This document shows, piece by piece, positions 24,700 to 33,565 of a DNA stretch of 64,000 bases (position 1 is its first letter; each line of letters starts with the position of its first letter). A model generated the notes under the pieces. That model had not been told where the DNA came from, did not search any database, and was given only the letters and a program-made list of their open reading frames with translations. Made by a program: the position numbers and the translations under genes. This DNA is from Marinobacter profundi (lineage in GTDB: Bacteria > Pseudomonadota > Gammaproteobacteria > Pseudomonadales > Oleiphilaceae), in NCBI RefSeq assembly GCF_002744715.1, contig NZ_KZ319372.1, positions 1 through 64,000 on the forward strand, read 5' to 3'.

Positions 24700-25860
24700 A
24701 TGGAAAGTGTCCGATTTAATTTTCCCGCTCCGGAAATCGATCAAAGCGTTGATGAGCTGCGTAAGGAAGTCCGTGCCTTTCTGGACGAGGAGCGCCGCAG
24801 TGGTGGCTTCGTACCGGTGACGGACTGCTGGTGCGCCGGGGTGGATCCGGCCTTCAGCCGCAAACTGGGTCGGCAAGGCTGGATCGGCGTCACCTGGCCC
24901 CGTCAGTACGGCGGCCGCGAGCTGAGTGCGCTGCATCGCTATGTGATTACCGAGGAGCTGCTGGTGGCCGGTGCGCCGGTGCACGCCCACTGGATTGCCG
25001 ACCGTCAGAGTGGACCGCTGATCCTGGCCACCGGTACCGAAGATATGAAGCGCAATATCCTGCCACGAATCGCCGCCGGTGAGTGTTTCGTCGCCCTGGG
25101 CCTGAGCGAGCCGGAATCCGGCTCGGATCTCGCCTCGGTACGTACCCGGGCCCACCGGGTGGAAGGCGGCTGGGAGATTACCGGCACCAAGCTGTGGTCG
25201 TCGGGAGCCCAGCATTGCCAGTACATGACCGTCCTCGCCCGCACTGGTGAGCGGGACCCGAACCGGCGTCATGAAGGTCTTACCCAGTTCCTGGTGCCAC
25301 TGGATTCGCCAGGGGTAACGGTGCGGGGCATCCGCGACATGAGCGGGGTGGAACACTTCAATGAAAGTCACTTTGAAAAAGTATTCGTGCCCGACGATGC
25401 GGTGCTGGGACAAGTGGGCGAGGGCTGGAAGCAGATCACCAGCGAGCTGGCACTGGAACGATCGGGCCCGGAGCGTTTCCTGAGCACGTTTGTCGCCCTC
25501 GAAAGAGCACTGCAACAGGGCGCCGCTGCGATGACCGGGCATCAGGCGGCGGTCGTCGGCAGCATCATTGCCCGTATCCGTGCGCTGCGCGCCATGTCAC
25601 TCGGGGTTGCTGCGCTGCTTGGCCAGGGGCATTCGCCGGAAGTGGAGGCGGCGCTGGTCAAGGATCTCGGTACCCGCCTGGAGCAGGACATCATCGAACG
25701 GTTGCGGGAGTTCTGGCCGGTACGGATGAAACAGGGCTACGGCGATGAGCTCCAGTACCTGCTGTCTGACAGCCTGCTGCGTCAGCCCTCGTTTACCCTG
25801 CGGGGCGGCACCAACGAGGTTCTCAAGGGCATCATCGCCCGTGGCATGGGGCTGCGCTGA
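24700..25860 (+). CDS. Acyl-CoA dehydrogenase, catalytic partner of a heteromeric pair
   Basis: The 386-residue flavoenzyme has the FAD/substrate motif LSEPESGSD and a C-terminal TLRGGTNEVLKGIIAR in which the MCAD-type Glu is Gly. A Glu is present in the ELALERSG helix, the LCAD/IVD base position. The next gene is a second dehydrogenase-like protein lacking any such Glu. In actinobacterial steroid side-chain catabolism such pairs form alpha2beta2 enzymes (ChsE1-ChsE2 type) with one active site per heterodimer, and this pair fits that pattern. ATG 24700 is chosen; GTG 24691 is also open, and no strong ribosome site is seen for either. Confidence 0.88.
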   Translation: MESVRFNFPAPEIDQSVDELRKEVRAFLDEERRSGGFVPVTDCWCAGVDPAFSRKLGRQGWIGVTWPRQYGGRELSALHRYVITEELLVAGAPVHAHWIADRQSGPLILATGTEDMKRNILPRIAAGECFVALGLSEPESGSDLASVRTRAHRVEGGWEITGTKLWSSGAQHCQYMTVLARTGERDPNRRHEGLTQFLVPLDSPGVTVRGIRDMSGVEHFNESHFEKVFVPDDAVLGQVGEGWKQITSELALERSGPERFLSTFVALERALQQGAAAMTGHQAAVVGSIIARIRALRAMSLGVAALLGQGHSPEVEAALVKDLGTRLEQDIIERLREFWPVRMKQGYGDELQYLLSDSLLRQPSFTLRGGTNEVLKGIIARGMGLR

Positions 25861-25883
25861 GCGCGCTGCACGGGAGATTCATT

Positions 25884-26984
25884 ATGGGATTTGATATGGA
25901 ACAGACCGATCAGCTGATACTGGATACCGCGCACCGTTTGTTTACCGATCAGTGTGGTGCGGATGTTGTTAACGGTGCCGAGCGTGGGGAAGCGCCCGAG
26001 CGCCTGCGCCAGGCGATTCTCGATGCCGGCCTGACCCTGGCCTGGGTGCCCGAAGCGGCGGGTGGAGTGGGCGGCTCACTGGCCCTGGGCTTAAACCTGA
26101 TTCGCCAGGCTGCAGGCTTTGCCCTGCCGGTGCCCCTGGCAGACGCCCTGGTGGCTAACCTGTTACTGGCAGAAAGCGGGCTGGCGGTTACCGAGCGCTG
26201 GGCGGCGCTGGCTTTCGATGGCGACGAGCTGCCGGTGTTGCTGCAGGGCGAAGTCAACGGTGTGGTGGCGGCTGCCGCGGGTGCCCCGGAGGCCGCCGTG
26301 CTGGTGGTGCCGGTGACGGAGAAGGGCGTGGTCAAGATTGCCACCTTTGCGCCATCGACCATCGAGATGGAGCACCAGGAAAGCCTCGCCGGCGAGGCGC
26401 GGACCCGCGTTATTCTCAAGTCGGCGATTCCCGGCCAGCTGTCGGGCCCGGTGGATGGCATGACCGCGGACGGCCTGAAGCAGTTCTGCGCCCTGGTGCG
26501 GGCCTGCCAGATTGCCGGCGCGCTGGAAAAGATCGGCGAACTGACGGTGGGTTATGTCAAGGAGCGCCAGCAGTTTGGCCGCCCCCTGGGCAAGTTCCAG
26601 GCGGTTCAGCACAAGGTGGCGGATATTGCCGGAGAAAGTGCGCTGGCCGGTGCGGCGGTGGAACAGGCTGTCCGGCGGGTGTCTGCTCACCCGGAACCGT
26701 TCAGCGGTGATTCGGACATCTTCCTGCCCCTGGCAACCGCCAAGGTGGTGGCCTCCGAAGCCGCCGGCAAAGTAACCCGCGATGCCCACCAGGCCCATGG
26801 TGCCATGGGGTTCAGCTTTGAGTATCCGTTGCAGCAATACAGCCGCCGGGTGTGGAGCTGGCGGGAGGAATTCGGCTCCGAATTCTACTGGTCCGAACGC
26901 CTGGGTATGGCGGTGGCGGCTGAAATCTCTGCCCTTGGTGCCGGCGAAGTGGCCGGTTGCGCCTGGGATGCGGTATCCCGATAA
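25884..26984 (+). CDS. Acyl-CoA dehydrogenase-like partner subunit without catalytic Glu
   Basis: The 366-residue protein keeps the C-terminal helical domain of the family (VKERQQFGRPLGKFQAVQHKVADI and HQAHGAMGFSFEYPLQQYSRR). It lacks the TEPxxGSD motif in the middle domain, a Glu in the LxxER helix and the YEG/GGTNEI segment, where it reads RRVWSWREEFG. It starts 23 nt after the preceding dehydrogenase gene. It is intact, so it is best read as the structural partner of a heterotetramer rather than a pseudogene. Confidence 0.82.
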   Translation: MGFDMEQTDQLILDTAHRLFTDQCGADVVNGAERGEAPERLRQAILDAGLTLAWVPEAAGGVGGSLALGLNLIRQAAGFALPVPLADALVANLLLAESGLAVTERWAALAFDGDELPVLLQGEVNGVVAAAAGAPEAAVLVVPVTEKGVVKIATFAPSTIEMEHQESLAGEARTRVILKSAIPGQLSGPVDGMTADGLKQFCALVRACQIAGALEKIGELTVGYVKERQQFGRPLGKFQAVQHKVADIAGESALAGAAVEQAVRRVSAHPEPFSGDSDIFLPLATAKVVASEAAGKVTRDAHQAHGAMGFSFEYPLQQYSRRVWSWREEFGSEFYWSERLGMAVAAEISALGAGEVAGCAWDAVSR

Positions 26985-27001
26985 ATTGACCAGGAGAGTC
27001 C

Positions 27002-27784
27002 ATGAAAACCTTTGAAGATGTTGTTGTTGAGTGGCATGACCATGTCGCGCTGGTAGAGATCTGCCGCCCGCCGCTGAATTTTTTTGATGTGACCCTGATT
27101 GAGCACCTCGCGGAGACGTTCGAGTCTCTTGATCAGGATGACCGGTGTCGCGCCATCGTACTGGCGGCCCGGGGCAAGGCGTTTTGCGCCGGCGCGGACT
27201 TTTCCTCCAACGGCAGCGACCTGTTCCGCCCGGAGTCCGATAACAACGCCATTACCCTGTACAAGGCGGCGGCGCGATTGTTTGCCTGTCGCAAACCGGT
27301 GGTGGGTGCCATTCATGGTGCCGCCATCGGTGGTGGTCTGGGGCTGTCACTGGTGCCGGACTTCCGTGTGGTCAGCCCGGAAGCGCGCTTTGCTGCCAAC
27401 TTCGTCCAGCTGGGTATCCATCCCGGGTTCGGAATCAGCCTGGTGCTGCCGCGACTCATCGGCCAGCAACGGGCGCGCTTGATGTTGCTCACCGGCCGCC
27501 GGATCAAGGGCGAGGAAGCCCTCGAGTATGGTCTGGCGGACAAGCTGGTGGCAGCTGACCGGGTTCGCGCCGAGGCTCTGGCGCTGGCTACCGAAATCGC
27601 CGGGTGTGCGCCGCTGGCGGTGGAATCCACCCGCGCCACCCTTCGTCAGGGGCTAGTGGAGGAGTTGCAGGCCCGTCTCGAACACGAGTTTGCCGAACAG
27701 GCCTGGCTGGCCCGAACTGCCGATCACAAGGAAGGCATGGCAGCCGTCGGCGAACGGCGACCGGGGCAGTTCACCCGCTCGTGA
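27002..27784 (+). CDS. Crotonase-family protein, atypical active site
   Basis: The 260-residue crotonase has the CoA-binding segment ICRPPLNFFDV and the oxyanion region FCAGADFSS, then IGGGLGLSLVPDF. The enoyl-CoA hydratase glutamates align with Gly (GGGLGLS) and Phe (RFAANF). The PaaG Asp is also absent, replaced in GIHPGFG. Histidine in that loop could take part in chemistry, but this is only a guess. It lies 17 nt after the dehydrogenase-like gene and is surely co-transcribed with the pair. AGGAG precedes the ATG. Confidence 0.82.
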   Translation: MKTFEDVVVEWHDHVALVEICRPPLNFFDVTLIEHLAETFESLDQDDRCRAIVLAARGKAFCAGADFSSNGSDLFRPESDNNAITLYKAAARLFACRKPVVGAIHGAAIGGGLGLSLVPDFRVVSPEARFAANFVQLGIHPGFGISLVLPRLIGQQRARLMLLTGRRIKGEEALEYGLADKLVAADRVRAEALALATEIAGCAPLAVESTRATLRQGLVEELQARLEHEFAEQAWLARTADHKEGMAAVGERRPGQFTRS

Positions 27785-27816
27785 CCAGCTAAGCCCGAGC
27801 CAGGTTGCCTGGTATC

Positions 27817-27843
27817 AAAAAGGGGCCCGCGGGCCCCTTTTTT
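27817..27843. terminator. Bidirectional rho-independent terminator
   Basis: The palindrome GGGGCCCGCGGGCCCC is flanked by A residues on the left and six T residues on the right. It can terminate both the crotonase transcript (plus) and the nitronate monooxygenase-like gene (minus), which converge here. Confidence 0.9.
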
Positions 27844-27860
27844 CAGGTCTGGACCTTGCC

Positions 27861-28829
27861 TCAGAGGCTGCCGGCAACCTGCTGCCTGGCAGTTTCGTAC
27901 TCGTCCCGCAGTTCGGCCACGGTGTCTGCCACCGACTTCTGCTGAGTGATGCCACCAACACCCTGGCCGGCGCCCCAGATATCCCGCCAGGCCTTGCTCT
28001 TGCTGCTGCCTCCGGAACCAAAGCTCATCTTGCTCTTGTCCGAGAGGGGCAGGTTGTCGGGATCCAGCCCGGCCTTTTCGATGCTGCCGCGCAGGTAGTT
28101 GCCGTGGACGCCGGTAAACAGGTTGGTGTAGACGATGTCCGACGCCGAGGATTCCACGATCATATCCTTGTAGGACTGTTCGGCATTGGCTTCCTCGGTG
28201 GCAATAAAGCGGGTGCCCATATAGGCCATGTCGGCGCCCATGACCTGGGCACCGAGAATGTGGTTGCCCTTGGTGATCGCGCCGCCGAGAATCACCGGGC
28301 CATCGAAGAACTGGCGGATTTCCGACAGCAAAGCGAACGGGCTGAGGGTGCCGGCATGGCCGCCGGCACCGGCGGTTACCAGGATCAGTCCGTCGACCCC
28401 CATACTCAGGGCCTTTTTGGCATGGCGGATGTTGGTGACGTCATGGAATACCAGACCACCGTAGCTGTGTGCGGCTTCGATCACCATCGGATTGGCCTGC
28501 AGGCTGGTAATGATGATCGGCACCTTGTGCTTAACACACACCTGCATATCGTGCTCGAGGCGGTCGTTGGTTGGATGGGCGATCTGGTTGACCGCATAGG
28601 GGGCTACTTTCACGCCCGGGTTATCGGCCTGGTAAGCCGCGAGCGCCTCGTCGATCTCGGTCAGCCATTCATCGAGCTTTTCTGCCGGTCGGGCATTAAG
28701 CGCGGGGAAAGAGCCGACAACGCCGGCCTTGCACTGCTCGATCACCATCTTCGGGGTGGAGATGATGAACATCGGCGAGCAGAGTACCGGGAGGTTCAGC
28801 TTGCCTTTGAGGGTATCCGGTAGACTCAT
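27861..28829 (-). CDS. Nitronate monooxygenase-like FMN-binding TIM barrel
   Basis: The 322-residue protein matches the nitronate monooxygenase / 2-nitropropane dioxygenase family. It opens with LPVLCSPMFIIS and has the glycine-rich segment VTAGAGGHAG, with the His used in nitronate enzymes, and GPVILGGAI then GADMAYMGTRFIATEEA for FMN phosphate binding. Members of this fold near acyl-CoA genes may also act as reductases, so oxidation of nitroalkanes is not assured. It is the last gene of the minus-strand block that begins with the dehydrogenase at 32666. Confidence 0.82.
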   Translation of the reverse strand: MSLPDTLKGKLNLPVLCSPMFIISTPKMVIEQCKAGVVGSFPALNARPAEKLDEWLTEIDEALAAYQADNPGVKVAPYAVNQIAHPTNDRLEHDMQVCVKHKVPIIITSLQANPMVIEAAHSYGGLVFHDVTNIRHAKKALSMGVDGLILVTAGAGGHAGTLSPFALLSEIRQFFDGPVILGGAITKGNHILGAQVMGADMAYMGTRFIATEEANAEQSYKDMIVESSASDIVYTNLFTGVHGNYLRGSIEKAGLDPDNLPLSDKSKMSFGSGGSSKSKAWRDIWGAGQGVGGITQQKSVADTVAELRDEYETARQQVAGSL

Positions 28830-28868
28830 GGTGAGGCTCCTGTCTGGGTGTTGTTATCGGCTGGCGCT

Positions 28869-30296
28869 TCACAGCACCAGGTAAAGGGTCAGGTACATGA
28901 TCGCCAACACGCTGGCGCTGAACCAGCCATTCCAGAGCACGCCGAACCGGAGCGGGGAAATGCCCGAGAAGCTGGAAATGAAGCGCAGCGAGGCGGTAAA
29001 GGGTGACGCGCCGGCAAATACCGCCCAGGTGATGGAGATCACCGACGCCTGAACCAGAGGCGAAATGTCCAGGTCCGGAATCTGCTGCAGGGCGCCGAGC
29101 ATCAGGGTGACGGTGATGATGGCGTTGATGCCGATGAATGAGCAGATCAACATGGCCAGCGAGATACCAACCATCAGGGTCGCGTTGCTGACATTGGCCT
29201 GGGTGAGCAGGGCACTGGCGGCAGCCGGGTCGATCAGCGGAATCAGGATAACGCCGATAAAACCGGATGAGGTGAACAGTACGACCTCGTTACGCTGATT
29301 GGTAAAGGTCTGCGGGAAGGAGTTTTTCATCCGCCGCAGTAACAGTCCCGCCTTTACGCCTGTAGAACGGCCACGGTACTGTTGCCAGATCCAGATCAGG
29401 CCAATGATCGGGGCACACATCAACAGGGTGGGGAACAGATCCAGGCCCGTTAACCGGGACAGCCCGTAGGCCAGACCCGGAATCAGCGCGACGAGGCCGA
29501 CCAGCGGAACCAGTTGGGTCAGATTACCCCCGAAGGTGGCTCTGGTGCGGGGGCGCGGGTAAGCCAGCCAGTCCAGCACACCCCCCCAGAGCATGAACAA
29601 TAGCGCCCAGAGCAGACCCAGAGGCGCATATTGTTCCCAACTCAGTTGTGGAATGCCGGACAGCACCAGCAGCATCGTCACGGTTGTTGGCGCCCAGAGC
29701 GGAACCCCGCAAAAGCCCCGTAGGGTGGCGGTGAGCATACGGCGACTGCGAATAGCCGCAATGCGTTGGGCTTCCGGGTCGGCGGTGGGCCGAATGGCGC
29801 GATGGACCATGGTTCCCAACACGTTGAGGGCACCAATATTGAGCATGACGCTGAACAGGTGAGAGCCAAAGGCCATCAGCATATAGCGCCGGGCAGGCGG
29901 TTGGTGCACCAGTACCTTGCCGCACTTGCGCACCAGCGAAGACGACTTGGCAGACTCCCTTAGTACCGCCAGGGAGGTGAGGAAGAGCGTGAAGAATGCC
30001 GCCCGGTCGACGCCGGCGGCAATGGCCGGCCCGTCAATCATGCCGCCCAGCCACAACCCGACGGCAAGCGCCGGTGCGAGGATTGAAAAGATCCGGTAGG
30101 TCAGGCTGATGCCCGGCCACTGCAGTACCACAAAGATCAACAGAGACGCGCCCGCCACGCTGCTGAGCCAGCCGGACGTCACAAACTGCTCGGCAATGGC
30201 GCAGGCGCAGACCAGCAACAGGCAAATGGTTGCCAGGTTACGGCTGGTCAGCGCCCATTCCTCACTGCGGGCCTGTTGCAGGGCCAGTGTGCTCAC
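28869..30296 (-). CDS. Unassigned polytopic membrane protein, probable carboxylate permease
   Basis: The 475-residue protein has about 12 hydrophobic segments in two similar halves, with charged cytoplasmic stretches near residues 130-150 and 330-345. I do not recognise a characterised family. It shares a pattern with the protein at 43400: RYxxMxxG...LNxGAxxVxxTM, RGFxxxPxxxP, NExxxxxSxGFxG and IGxNxII. The layout recalls ion-transporter superfamily carriers, but no signature was decisive. It starts with GTG overlapping the stop of the upstream dehydrogenase by 4 bases (GTGA), so expression is coupled to acyl-CoA oxidation. Transport of the pathway's acid or a product is inferred. Confidence 0.7.
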   Translation of the reverse strand: MSTLALQQARSEEWALTSRNLATICLLLVCACAIAEQFVTSGWLSSVAGASLLIFVVLQWPGISLTYRIFSILAPALAVGLWLGGMIDGPAIAAGVDRAAFFTLFLTSLAVLRESAKSSSLVRKCGKVLVHQPPARRYMLMAFGSHLFSVMLNIGALNVLGTMVHRAIRPTADPEAQRIAAIRSRRMLTATLRGFCGVPLWAPTTVTMLLVLSGIPQLSWEQYAPLGLLWALLFMLWGGVLDWLAYPRPRTRATFGGNLTQLVPLVGLVALIPGLAYGLSRLTGLDLFPTLLMCAPIIGLIWIWQQYRGRSTGVKAGLLLRRMKNSFPQTFTNQRNEVVLFTSSGFIGVILIPLIDPAAASALLTQANVSNATLMVGISLAMLICSFIGINAIITVTLMLGALQQIPDLDISPLVQASVISITWAVFAGASPFTASLRFISSFSGISPLRFGVLWNGWFSASVLAIMYLTLYLVL

Positions 30297-31435
30297 ATGG
30301 GCAGCGACAGGGTCGCTAGTTGTTGCTGGTGGTAGTCCGCATCCCCGAACAGGGAGTTGAGTACCATCAGGTGTTTGACGTAGTGCCCCACATCCAGTTC
30401 GTCGGTGATGCCCATGCCGCCGTGAAGCTGGATGGCTTCGTTGCCCACCCGCTTGCCCCGACGCCCGGTCAGGACCTTGAGTGCATGCAGGTTACGACGA
30501 TGTTCCGCAGTGCCGGGTTTGTCGGCTGAGCAGACCGCCCGGTACAGCAGTGAGCGGATCTCCTCGCAGGCCGTGAACATGTCCACCATGCGATGCTGCA
30601 GTACCTGGAACGAACCGATGGCCACGCCGAACTGTTTGCGGGCCCTGGTGTACTCGATGGTGGTGTTGGTCAGGTGGGTCATCAGCCCGAGCGCTTCGGC
30701 ACAGACCCCGGGCAGGGCCTCGTCGATGACCCGCTGCAACAGGGCGAGCCCGTCGTTCTCAGGGCCAACCAGCTGGTCGGCCGTGACCTGGACCCGGGTC
30801 AGCCGCAGGTTGGCTACTGGCTGGCCGTCCATCAACCGGAAGTCCGTCAGCTCCAGGCCGGGAGTGGTCCGATCCAGCAGGAACAGGCTGATGCCGGCTT
30901 CGTCCTGCTGCGCACCCCCGGTGCGGGCGGACACAATGAGTTTGTCGGCGACCGGACCATTGAGGACCAGCGTCTTCTCTCCGGACAGTTCAAAGCCGGC
31001 GGCAGTGCGGCTGGCACGGGTCGAGGTATCGGCCAGGGCGTAACGTGCCTGGCGCTCCATGAACGCGACACCACCCTGCAGCTGGCCGGCGATAACGCGG
31101 GTCAGCAGGTCGTCACGCAGGTCACCAACGGTGCCGGCTTCCACCAGTTTGCCAAACAGTAACACCGTCGCCAGGTAAGGTGCTGCCACCAGTCCTTTGC
31201 CCATCTGTTCCATCAACAGCATCAGGTCGGTGGCATTGCCACCAAAACCGCCGTGCTCCTCCTCGAAGGGCACGGCGAGCCAACCCAGGTCGGCAAATTG
31301 TTGCCAGAGCTCGGGGTCGAAACCAGTAGTGCGCCCGACATCCTGCTGGCGGCGGTCAAACGAGTAGTCCTGGCCGACAAAGCGGGCAGCACTATCCTGA
31401 AGCATTTGTTGTTCTTCGGTGAAAGAGAAATTCAC
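30293..31435 (-). CDS. Acyl-CoA dehydrogenase-like partner subunit without catalytic Glu
   Basis: The 380-residue protein has the N-terminal family pattern NFSFTEEQQMLQDSAARF and the C-terminal helices with YTRARKQFGVAIGSFQVLQHRMVD and IQLHGGMGITDELDVGHY. At the MCAD catalytic position it reads LNSLFGDAD, and the helix that carries the LCAD-type Glu reads ALPGVCAEALG. Both candidate bases are missing. Start is GTG at 31435, with AAGGA seven bases upstream and homology beginning there. It follows the dehydrogenase at 31485-32666 by 49 nt. The pair mirrors that at 24700/25884 and likely forms a heterotetramer. Confidence 0.83.
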   Translation of the reverse strand: MNFSFTEEQQMLQDSAARFVGQDYSFDRRQQDVGRTTGFDPELWQQFADLGWLAVPFEEEHGGFGGNATDLMLLMEQMGKGLVAAPYLATVLLFGKLVEAGTVGDLRDDLLTRVIAGQLQGGVAFMERQARYALADTSTRASRTAAGFELSGEKTLVLNGPVADKLIVSARTGGAQQDEAGISLFLLDRTTPGLELTDFRLMDGQPVANLRLTRVQVTADQLVGPENDGLALLQRVIDEALPGVCAEALGLMTHLTNTTIEYTRARKQFGVAIGSFQVLQHRMVDMFTACEEIRSLLYRAVCSADKPGTAEHRRNLHALKVLTGRRGKRVGNEAIQLHGGMGITDELDVGHYVKHLMVLNSLFGDADYHQQQLATLSLPM

Positions 31436-31484
31436 AGCCCAATCCTTCTGTTGATAATCCGCTGTTGTCCGCTGCTGATGGCGA

Positions 31485-32666
31485 TCAGAGGCCGAGGACC
31501 CGCTTGGCGATAATGTTCTTCTGGATCTCGTTGGAGCCACCGAAAATCGTTGAAGCCCGGCCATACATGAAGTCCTTGCGGGCCTGGTCACCGAAATCGT
31601 GCCCGAGGTCGGCTGCCGTGGCGCTGTCACCGGCAATCATGCCGCCGTATACCCCGGCCAGCTCGATGGTCAGTTCATGGAGGGCCTGCTGGATCTCGGT
31701 GCCGCGGATCTTCAGCAACGACGATTCGGCGCCCGGGCTCTGATTGTTGGCCATGGCCGCCAGCACCCGGAGTTCCATGTATTCCAGCGCCATCAGGTCC
31801 ACTTCGATGGCTGTGAAACGGGCGCGGAATGCCTCGTCCTCAATCATCGGACGGCCGCCCTGAAGCTCGCGGGTGGCCAGTTCGCGCAATCTGTCGAGGC
31901 GGCTCTTGGAATCGGCGACGCGGGCGATGACGGTGCGTTCATGGGCCAGCAGGGACTTGGCATAGGTCCAGCCCTGGCCTTCCTCGCCGATGCGATTGGC
32001 CAGCGGTACCCGTACATTGTCGAAATGCACTTCGTTGAGTGAGTGCACCCCGTTGATGCTGCGGATGGGCGAAACGGTGATTCCGGGCGTTTTCATGTCG
32101 ATCAGCAGGAAACTGATACCCTGCTGGGGCCTGCCGGAGTGGTCGGTACGCACCAGGCAGAAGATCCAGTCGGCGTACTGGGCATAGGTGGTCCAGATCT
32201 TGGATCCATTGACGATGTAATCGTCGCCGTCCCGGTCGGCGCGGGTTTTCAACGCCGCAAGGTCAGAGCCGGCGCCCGGCTCCGAGTATCCCTGGCACCA
32301 CCAGTCATTGCCGTTGAGGATGCCCGGCAGGAAGCGCGCTTTCTGTTCGTCATTGCCATAGGTGTAAATAACGGGGCCGACCATCTTCAGGCCGAAAGGC
32401 ACAACATCCGGTGCATTGGCTGTCACCCGCTCGCATTCATAGATATACGACTGGGTTACCGTCCAGCCGGCACCACCGTATTCGCGAGGCCAGAACGGCG
32501 CGACCCAGCCCTGCTCAAAGAGTTGCTTCTGCCACTGGATGACGCCCTGCTTGTAGGTGTCAGGGTTGTTGATCAGTTGTTGCGACTTCTCGGGCGCTGC
32601 CTTGGCAAAAAAAGCCCGAACGTCATCCCGGAATTCCAGATCGGTGGTCGAGAGCGTGGTATCCAA
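31485..32666 (-). CDS. Acyl-CoA dehydrogenase, catalytic partner of the second pair
   Basis: The 393-residue flavoenzyme has YSEPGAGSDLAALKT, the usual FAD/substrate motif, and a C-terminal TIFGGSNEIQKNIIAKRVLGL with Gly at the MCAD Glu position. A Glu is present in SLLAHERTV, matching the LCAD/IVD-type base. It heads the minus-strand set dehydrogenase, partner dehydrogenase, permease, nitronate monooxygenase-like protein. WPREYGGAGWT near residue 60 is typical of the FadE-like members that act on bulky acyl-CoAs. Confidence 0.88.
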   Translation of the reverse strand: MDTTLSTTDLEFRDDVRAFFAKAAPEKSQQLINNPDTYKQGVIQWQKQLFEQGWVAPFWPREYGGAGWTVTQSYIYECERVTANAPDVVPFGLKMVGPVIYTYGNDEQKARFLPGILNGNDWWCQGYSEPGAGSDLAALKTRADRDGDDYIVNGSKIWTTYAQYADWIFCLVRTDHSGRPQQGISFLLIDMKTPGITVSPIRSINGVHSLNEVHFDNVRVPLANRIGEEGQGWTYAKSLLAHERTVIARVADSKSRLDRLRELATRELQGGRPMIEDEAFRARFTAIEVDLMALEYMELRVLAAMANNQSPGAESSLLKIRGTEIQQALHELTIELAGVYGGMIAGDSATAADLGHDFGDQARKDFMYGRASTIFGGSNEIQKNIIAKRVLGL

Positions 32667-32708
32667 AACACAGTCTCCAAATAGCTTGCTTATTGTTTTT
32701 GCCAGAAA

Positions 32709-32729
32709 TAGCCCGGCGGGGCCGGGCTA
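32709..32729 (-). terminator. Hairpin downstream of the nitroreductase gene
   Basis: TAGCCCGGC-GGG-GCCGGGCTA is a perfect 9-bp stem about 28 nt past the nitroreductase stop. On the minus strand only TTTCTGG follows, so termination strength is uncertain. Confidence 0.55.
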
Positions 32730-32756
32730 TCAAGTGGCGGGCTATGCAGCAGGTGG

Positions 32757-33440
32757 TCAGCCCCGGAAAACGACCGAATTGGCCAGCGGCTCACGCACGG
32801 TCCGCGTCCGGTTGGCATCGACTTCGGGATCTTCATAACCAAAACTGATACCCAGCAGAATGCCGGTGCTATCGTCGAGCCCGAACGCTTCCCGTACCAG
32901 ATCCGGATAGGCGCGCATGCTGCCCATGGCACAGGTGCTGATGCCGAAGGCATGCATGGTCAGCATGAGGGTCTGGGCATAGATTCCGACGTCCAGCGAA
33001 ATGGTGGCACCGAAATTACGATCCATACCCAGGAAGACGATGTGCGGGGCGTCGAAAAGCTCGAAGTTGCGGCGGACCGCCCGGAGCCTGCCGGGTTTGT
33101 CATCCCGGGCAATCCCCATCTCGTTATAGAGCGCGACCGCGCAATCCACCTGACGTTGGCGGTATTCCCCTTCCCAGGCAGAAACGTAGGGAAAATCCGG
33201 TTGGCCCGGTAAGCCCTGATCCAACCGTTCCACGAACTGGTCCCGCAGCCGGTCTTTCACCTCGCCGGAGGCAACAAACACCTTCCACGGCTGGGTATTG
33301 CAGTTCGACGGCGCTTGCTGGGCGATCTCGAACACATGCTCCAGCACCTCGGGGGGAACCCGGTCGGGCAGGAAGCCCCGGATGGATCGCCGTGACGTGA
33401 TCGCGTCGATCAGGGACATGGTGGGTTTGGATATGACCAT
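32757..33440 (-). CDS. Nitroreductase-family FMN oxidoreductase
   Basis: The 227-residue protein has the N-terminal FMN-phosphate motif SRRSIRGFLPDRVP, then APSNCNTQPWKVFVASG, the classical nitroreductase segment, and a C-terminal GISFGYEDPEVDANRTRT. It should be a homodimeric NAD(P)H:FMN oxidoreductase; the true substrate (nitro compound, quinone or enone) is unknown. ATG 33440 is preferred over an upstream start because CGGAG lies 6 nt before it. It is upstream of the dehydrogenase pair and could be co-transcribed, although a hairpin intervenes. Confidence 0.87.
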   Translation of the reverse strand: MVISKPTMSLIDAITSRRSIRGFLPDRVPPEVLEHVFEIAQQAPSNCNTQPWKVFVASGEVKDRLRDQFVERLDQGLPGQPDFPYVSAWEGEYRQRQVDCAVALYNEMGIARDDKPGRLRAVRRNFELFDAPHIVFLGMDRNFGATISLDVGIYAQTLMLTMHAFGISTCAMGSMRAYPDLVREAFGLDDSTGILLGISFGYEDPEVDANRTRTVREPLANSVVFRG

Positions 33441-33525
33441 AGCGTTCTCCGGGGTAATTCTTGAAGTTGTTATTGAGTACACGGTATCAAGTTAGTGTGC
33501 GGCTGGGAAAAGCATATTTTTTATC

Positions 33526-33552
33526 AGAGCTATGCTGGGTATGCATAGCTCT
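33526..33552. promoter_or_regulatory. 10-bp perfect dyad, operator candidate
   Basis: AGAGCTATGC-N7-GCATAGCTCT lies between the IclR gene end (33566) and the nitroreductase start (33440). No T run follows on either strand. Its spacing, about 90 nt before the nitroreductase ATG, suits a regulator-binding site more than a terminator. The IclR protein encoded beside it is the natural candidate to bind. Confidence 0.5.
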
Positions 33553-33565
33553 CGACATCCGATTT

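Noticed and set aside
25884..26984. Pseudogene of an acyl-CoA dehydrogenase
   Set aside because: The frame is intact, well translated and tightly spaced in an operon with a catalytic partner. Loss of the Glu is expected for the non-catalytic subunit of a heteromeric enzyme.
2873..32666. Steroid degradation locus
   Set aside because: Paired dehydrogenases, DUF35, racemase and MFE-2-like enzymes recall steroid side-chain genes, but no ring-degrading oxygenase, ketosteroid dehydrogenase or meta-cleavage enzyme is in the window.
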